From positions 59,460 through 123,459 of the forward strand of contig JACMKX010000004.1 in the NCBI GenBank assembly GCA_014379905.1: a stretch of DNA of 64,000 nucleotides. The letters are read 5' to 3'. Under the pieces are notes generated by a model. The model searched no databases, was not told the DNA's origin, and saw only the letters and a list, made by a program, of their open reading frames with translations. The stretch's first letter is position 1; each line of letters opens with the position of its first letter. A program made the translations under genes and the position numbers. Shown here piece by piece: positions 61,763-64,000 of this stretch. This DNA is from Ferruginibacter sp. GTDB taxonomy: Bacteria > Bacteroidota > Bacteroidia > Chitinophagales > Chitinophagaceae.

Positions 61763-62650
61763 GTGAAAAAAACAACACCCGGTAAACAACATGCCCTTGC
61801 ATTATTTTTCAGCTGCCTGCTGCCATCCTTCAGGCTGTTGAAAAAGAATGATCCGCTGCGGTTAGCGGGTGCCACAGCATTTTTCACCACGTTTGCCTTA
61901 CCTCCTATTGTTTTTTTACTGGCGCAATTATTTGGGCTGTTCTACGATCCCAAAAAAGTTGGGAGAGGACTGATTGAAAATTTATCCAATAGCCTGGGAA
62001 AAGACGGCGCACAACAGGTAAGAGAAGTAATAAGAAGTATACGCGGCTTTGACGATAGCTGGTATGTGATCGTTTTTGGTTTCATGTTCCTTTTTTTTGT
62101 AGCCACTACTTTATTTATTGTTATCAAAAATTCGTTGAACCAGTTGTGGCAGGTAAGCAAAAAAAAGCATCATGGTTTTGTAGGTGATATTTTTACCCGG
62201 CTTCGGTCTTTTGCGGTAATATTGCTGGTAGGCCTTTTATTTTTTGCCAACCTGTTTTTTAAAAGTGTTGAATCAATGGGCGGTAAATATTTTGAAGATT
62301 TAAAGGAGGGGAGCAGTTTTTATTTTTCGCTCATTTTTGGTGAAGTGAGTAGTATTATTATTGTGGCCGCCTGGTTCATTATCCTGTTTCGTTTTTTAGC
62401 AGATGGAAGGCCTGCCTGGAAAGCAGCCATTATTGGGGGACTGCTCACCGGTATTTTATTTACAACCGGGAGGTTTGTATTGCGGGGCCTTTTAATAGAG
62501 GGAAATATCGGCCAGCTGTATGGCGCGTCCGGGTCTTTTGTACTGGTGCTGTTATTCGTTTTTTATACTTCTTTTATTATTTATTATGGGGCCTGCTTTA
62601 TTGCAGTGTATTCGGAAAAACAGGGGTGGGGGTTAGGAGGAAGTAAATAA
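61763..62650 (+). CDS. YihY/BrkB family membrane protein
   Basis: A 295-residue inner-membrane protein starting at GTG 61763, with six helices (LAGATAFFTTFALPPIVFLL, YVIVFGFMFLFFVATTLFIV, SFAVILLVGLLFFANLFF, FLADGRPAWKAAIIGGLLTG and others). It matches the YihY/BrkB family (YGASGSFVLVLLFVFYTSFI is the family's conserved block). Function unknown; an envelope role is likely. Single gene. Confidence 0.92.
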   Translation: MKKTTPGKQHALALFFSCLLPSFRLLKKNDPLRLAGATAFFTTFALPPIVFLLAQLFGLFYDPKKVGRGLIENLSNSLGKDGAQQVREVIRSIRGFDDSWYVIVFGFMFLFFVATTLFIVIKNSLNQLWQVSKKKHHGFVGDIFTRLRSFAVILLVGLLFFANLFFKSVESMGGKYFEDLKEGSSFYFSLIFGEVSSIIIVAAWFIILFRFLADGRPAWKAAIIGGLLTGILFTTGRFVLRGLLIEGNIGQLYGASGSFVLVLLFVFYTSFIIYYGACFIAVYSEKQGWGLGGSK

Positions 62651-62739
62651 AAAATAAGGAATAAAAAATAAGAAAGGGGTATAGGACGGTTTAATTTTAA
62701 TTTGTAAGTTTTGCATCGGAAGAAAGTAGGAATACCGTT

Positions 62740-62781
62740 TCACTATTAAATATCACTTTGTCACTATTAAATATCACTTTG
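62740..62781. repeat. Two tandem copies of a 21-base unit at a gene end
   Basis: TCACTATTAAATATCACTTTG is present twice in direct order (62740-62760 and 62761-62781). It covers the stop of the minus-strand gene at 62767. On that strand each copy gives three in-frame stops in a row (TAA TAG TGA). Confidence 0.85.
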
Positions 62782-63012
62782 GTTTTCGGGTTTCTTATCA
62801 AAATTCAAATCTTCCGATAATTTATCCTGGTTAAGGCCATCTTCCGCGCTGGTTCTGTTGTCTGCCTTTCCCTTTAAATGTTCGTTTAATTTTTGACCTT
62901 CGTCAACGGGTTTGCCCATATCTGCCAGGTGTTTGTGCTGGTTAATTTCTTTTTTGTTGAAGGCTTCGCTTTGGGGCAATGCTGCGGGGTTGATGGATTT
63001 ATCTTTGCTCAT
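62767..63012 (-). CDS. Small hydrophilic protein
   Basis: An 81-residue protein, highly polar and lysine/aspartate/asparagine-rich (SKDKSINPAALPQSEAFNKK, KGKADNRTSAEDGLNQDKLS). It is likely disordered, with no domain. It resembles the one at 46045-46254 in composition but not in sequence. The gene ends in a 21-base tandem duplication. A stress-related role is a guess from the family type. Confidence 0.62.
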   Translation of the reverse strand: MSKDKSINPAALPQSEAFNKKEINQHKHLADMGKPVDEGQKLNEHLKGKADNRTSAEDGLNQDKLSEDLNFDKKPENQSDI

Positions 63013-63215
63013 AGAAAAAAATTTTAGATTGAAAATTCAGGGATCTTAAAAATTGATAAAATAAATTCAGGCATTCAACATATCGGTAGTCGGTGGTTGA
63101 TCATTGGTAGTCTCACTTTCATCTCTAACTAAGCGATATTAAAAAGCATCGATCGTCTCTCCCGCTCATCTCTAACTACAAACTATCGGTCGTCGGTGGT
63201 CGGTTGTCTCTCCTT

Positions 63216-63596
63216 CTACATCACTCTCTTAAACGACTTTTTACTACCAATAAATTTCAGCCCCTTATAGCCTAATACTTCCAGCGTACCATCTGGTTTT
63301 AATTTTGCAGTAGCTTTATACTCGCTGCCCGAACGGGGATCGTATATCTTACCATTTTCCCAGCTGTTGTTATCGTTATCAAACTGCAGGTTTTTCAATA
63401 TCACATAACCTTTTGGTTTGCTGCTGTCGCTGCTCCACTGTATTTTTCCATTGTATCCCCCGCCGGATTCATATACTTCAATAATGAGGTCTTTTTTGGG
63501 CATTTTCATCCACTTACCTACTATACTATTACCTTGTGTTTGTGCACTGGCATAAAGACTAAAAAAAGTGGCTATTACGAGGGTGAAATATTTCAT
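63216..63596 (-). CDS. DUF2147 family exported protein
   Basis: A 126-residue product with signal peptide (YFTLVIATFFSLYASAQ). It matches DUF2147, a lipocalin-like beta-barrel fold: SIVGKWMKMPKKDLIIEVYE, GGYNGKIQWSSDSSKPKG, GKIYDPRSGSEYKATAKLK and a C-terminal GLKFIGSKKSFKRV. Periplasmic. Function unknown, a carrier or stress role is possible. Single gene. Confidence 0.92.
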   Translation of the reverse strand: MKYFTLVIATFFSLYASAQTQGNSIVGKWMKMPKKDLIIEVYESGGGYNGKIQWSSDSSKPKGYVILKNLQFDNDNNSWENGKIYDPRSGSEYKATAKLKPDGTLEVLGYKGLKFIGSKKSFKRVM

Positions 63597-63650
63597 ATAT
63601 GTGCGTTTTAATAGTAAATTAGTCTATTATTTTGCATATACCTTGCCAAA

Positions 63651-64000
63651 CCCTGAGGGAATAAGGAATAAGAAAGAAAAAATAAGGAATAAGAAAGTTA
63701 ATATTTTTCCTGTCTACAGTCTGTTCACTTCCAATTTGGTGAAAGGCTTACCGGGAAGTTTTTAAAATTCGTGTTATAAGAATAACTTAACGGGTCTGAC
63801 CTGCGGTACCGACCCTGAGGGAATAAGGAATAAGAAAGTTAATATTTTTCCTATCTACAGTCTGTTCACTTCCAATTTGGCGAAAGGCTTACCGGGAAGT
63901 TTTTAAAATTCGTGTTATAAGAATAACTTAACGGGTCTGACCTGCGGTACCGACCCTGAGGGAATAAGGAATAAGAAAGTTAATATTTTTCCTATCTACA
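63651..64000. repeat. Tandem array of 141-base units, running out of the window
   Basis: Unit starts (CCCTGAGGGAATAAGG) are at 63651, 63813 and 63954. Units two and three are 141 bases apart; the first has 21 extra bases from an internal repeat of GGAATAAGAAAG-type words. Copies differ at only two visible positions. No gene is contained. Each unit has an inverted pair GGGTC/GACCC around TGACCTGCGGTACC. The array continues past the window. Confidence 0.9.

Noticed and set aside
63651..64000. Tandem repeats as a CRISPR array
   Set aside because: Units are 141 bases and nearly identical throughout, with no unique spacers and no cas gene in the window.
1..64000. tRNA or rRNA genes
   Set aside because: No conserved tRNA arms or rRNA blocks were seen by eye on either strand; a covariance search would be decisive.

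Overview
The window is a stretch of a Bacteroidetes chromosome, most likely from the Chitinophagaceae or a close relative. The evidence is the pairing of type IX secretion sorting domains of both types, Bacteroidetes-type promoters (TAnnTTTG with an upstream TTG), weak A-rich ribosome-binding regions, many lipoproteins and PorT-like barrels, and families typical of the phylum such as DUF2911, DUF4197, TIGR02757 and GxxExxY. No rRNA, tRNA, CRISPR array, insertion sequence or intact prophage was recognised. The genes are mostly short operons of housekeeping and envelope functions, separated by clear hairpin terminators.

Layout, first half. Positions 1-3511 (minus) hold an ECF sigma factor, a membrane TPR anti-sigma-like protein and an exported TPR-CHAT protease-like protein cut by the window edge. 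Then come typA, a 1018-residue T9SS-secreted repeat protein, a TlpA-like thioredoxin protein and a DUF72 protein. Positions 13.0-14.5 kb are a patch of degenerate direct repeats around a small lipoprotein gene. This is followed by a protein-glutaminase-like gene that runs tail to tail with a phospholipase D-like gene, then uvrB, lipoproteins, a tail-collar protein and a T9SS type B protein. A second sigma-factor operon lies at 23.7-27.5 kb: sigma factor, inner-membrane/barrel protein, LVIVD lipoprotein and barrel. lysS, DUF4197, patatin, PepSY, flavin reductase, GxxExxY and fumarylacetoacetate hydrolase genes follow.

Layout, second half. After a fatty acid hydroxylase come TIGR02757, a serine hydrolase, a transsulfuration enzyme, asnB, two tandem DUF2911 genes and an ACP phosphodiesterase. 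Next are a deoxyhypusine synthase-like enzyme, a GH1 glucosidase, a zinc-finger-less Fpg/Nei glycosylase, a barrel protein, an exported nuclease with an OB-like tail, and a three-gene cassette with an endolysin-like M15 peptidase. The last 12 kb carry a phosphatase-superfamily protein, peptidase E, an S10 carboxypeptidase, a broken AlkD-type gene beside an intact AlkB-type gene, two YtxH genes, three small unknown genes, SemiSWEET, exonuclease III, a YihY membrane protein, and finally a 141-base tandem repeat array running out of the window.

How the genes work together. Two separate sigma-factor operons each couple a transcription factor to membrane and envelope proteins. DNA repair is well represented and scattered: uvrB, Fpg/Nei, exonuclease III, AlkB and the broken AlkD. 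Hydrolytic envelope enzymes (carboxypeptidase, M15, patatin, nuclease, serine hydrolase) form the other main theme. The best candidates for undescribed biology are the sigma/TPR/CHAT module, the signal-less protein-glutaminase-like gene, the LVIVD sigma operon and the M15 cassette.
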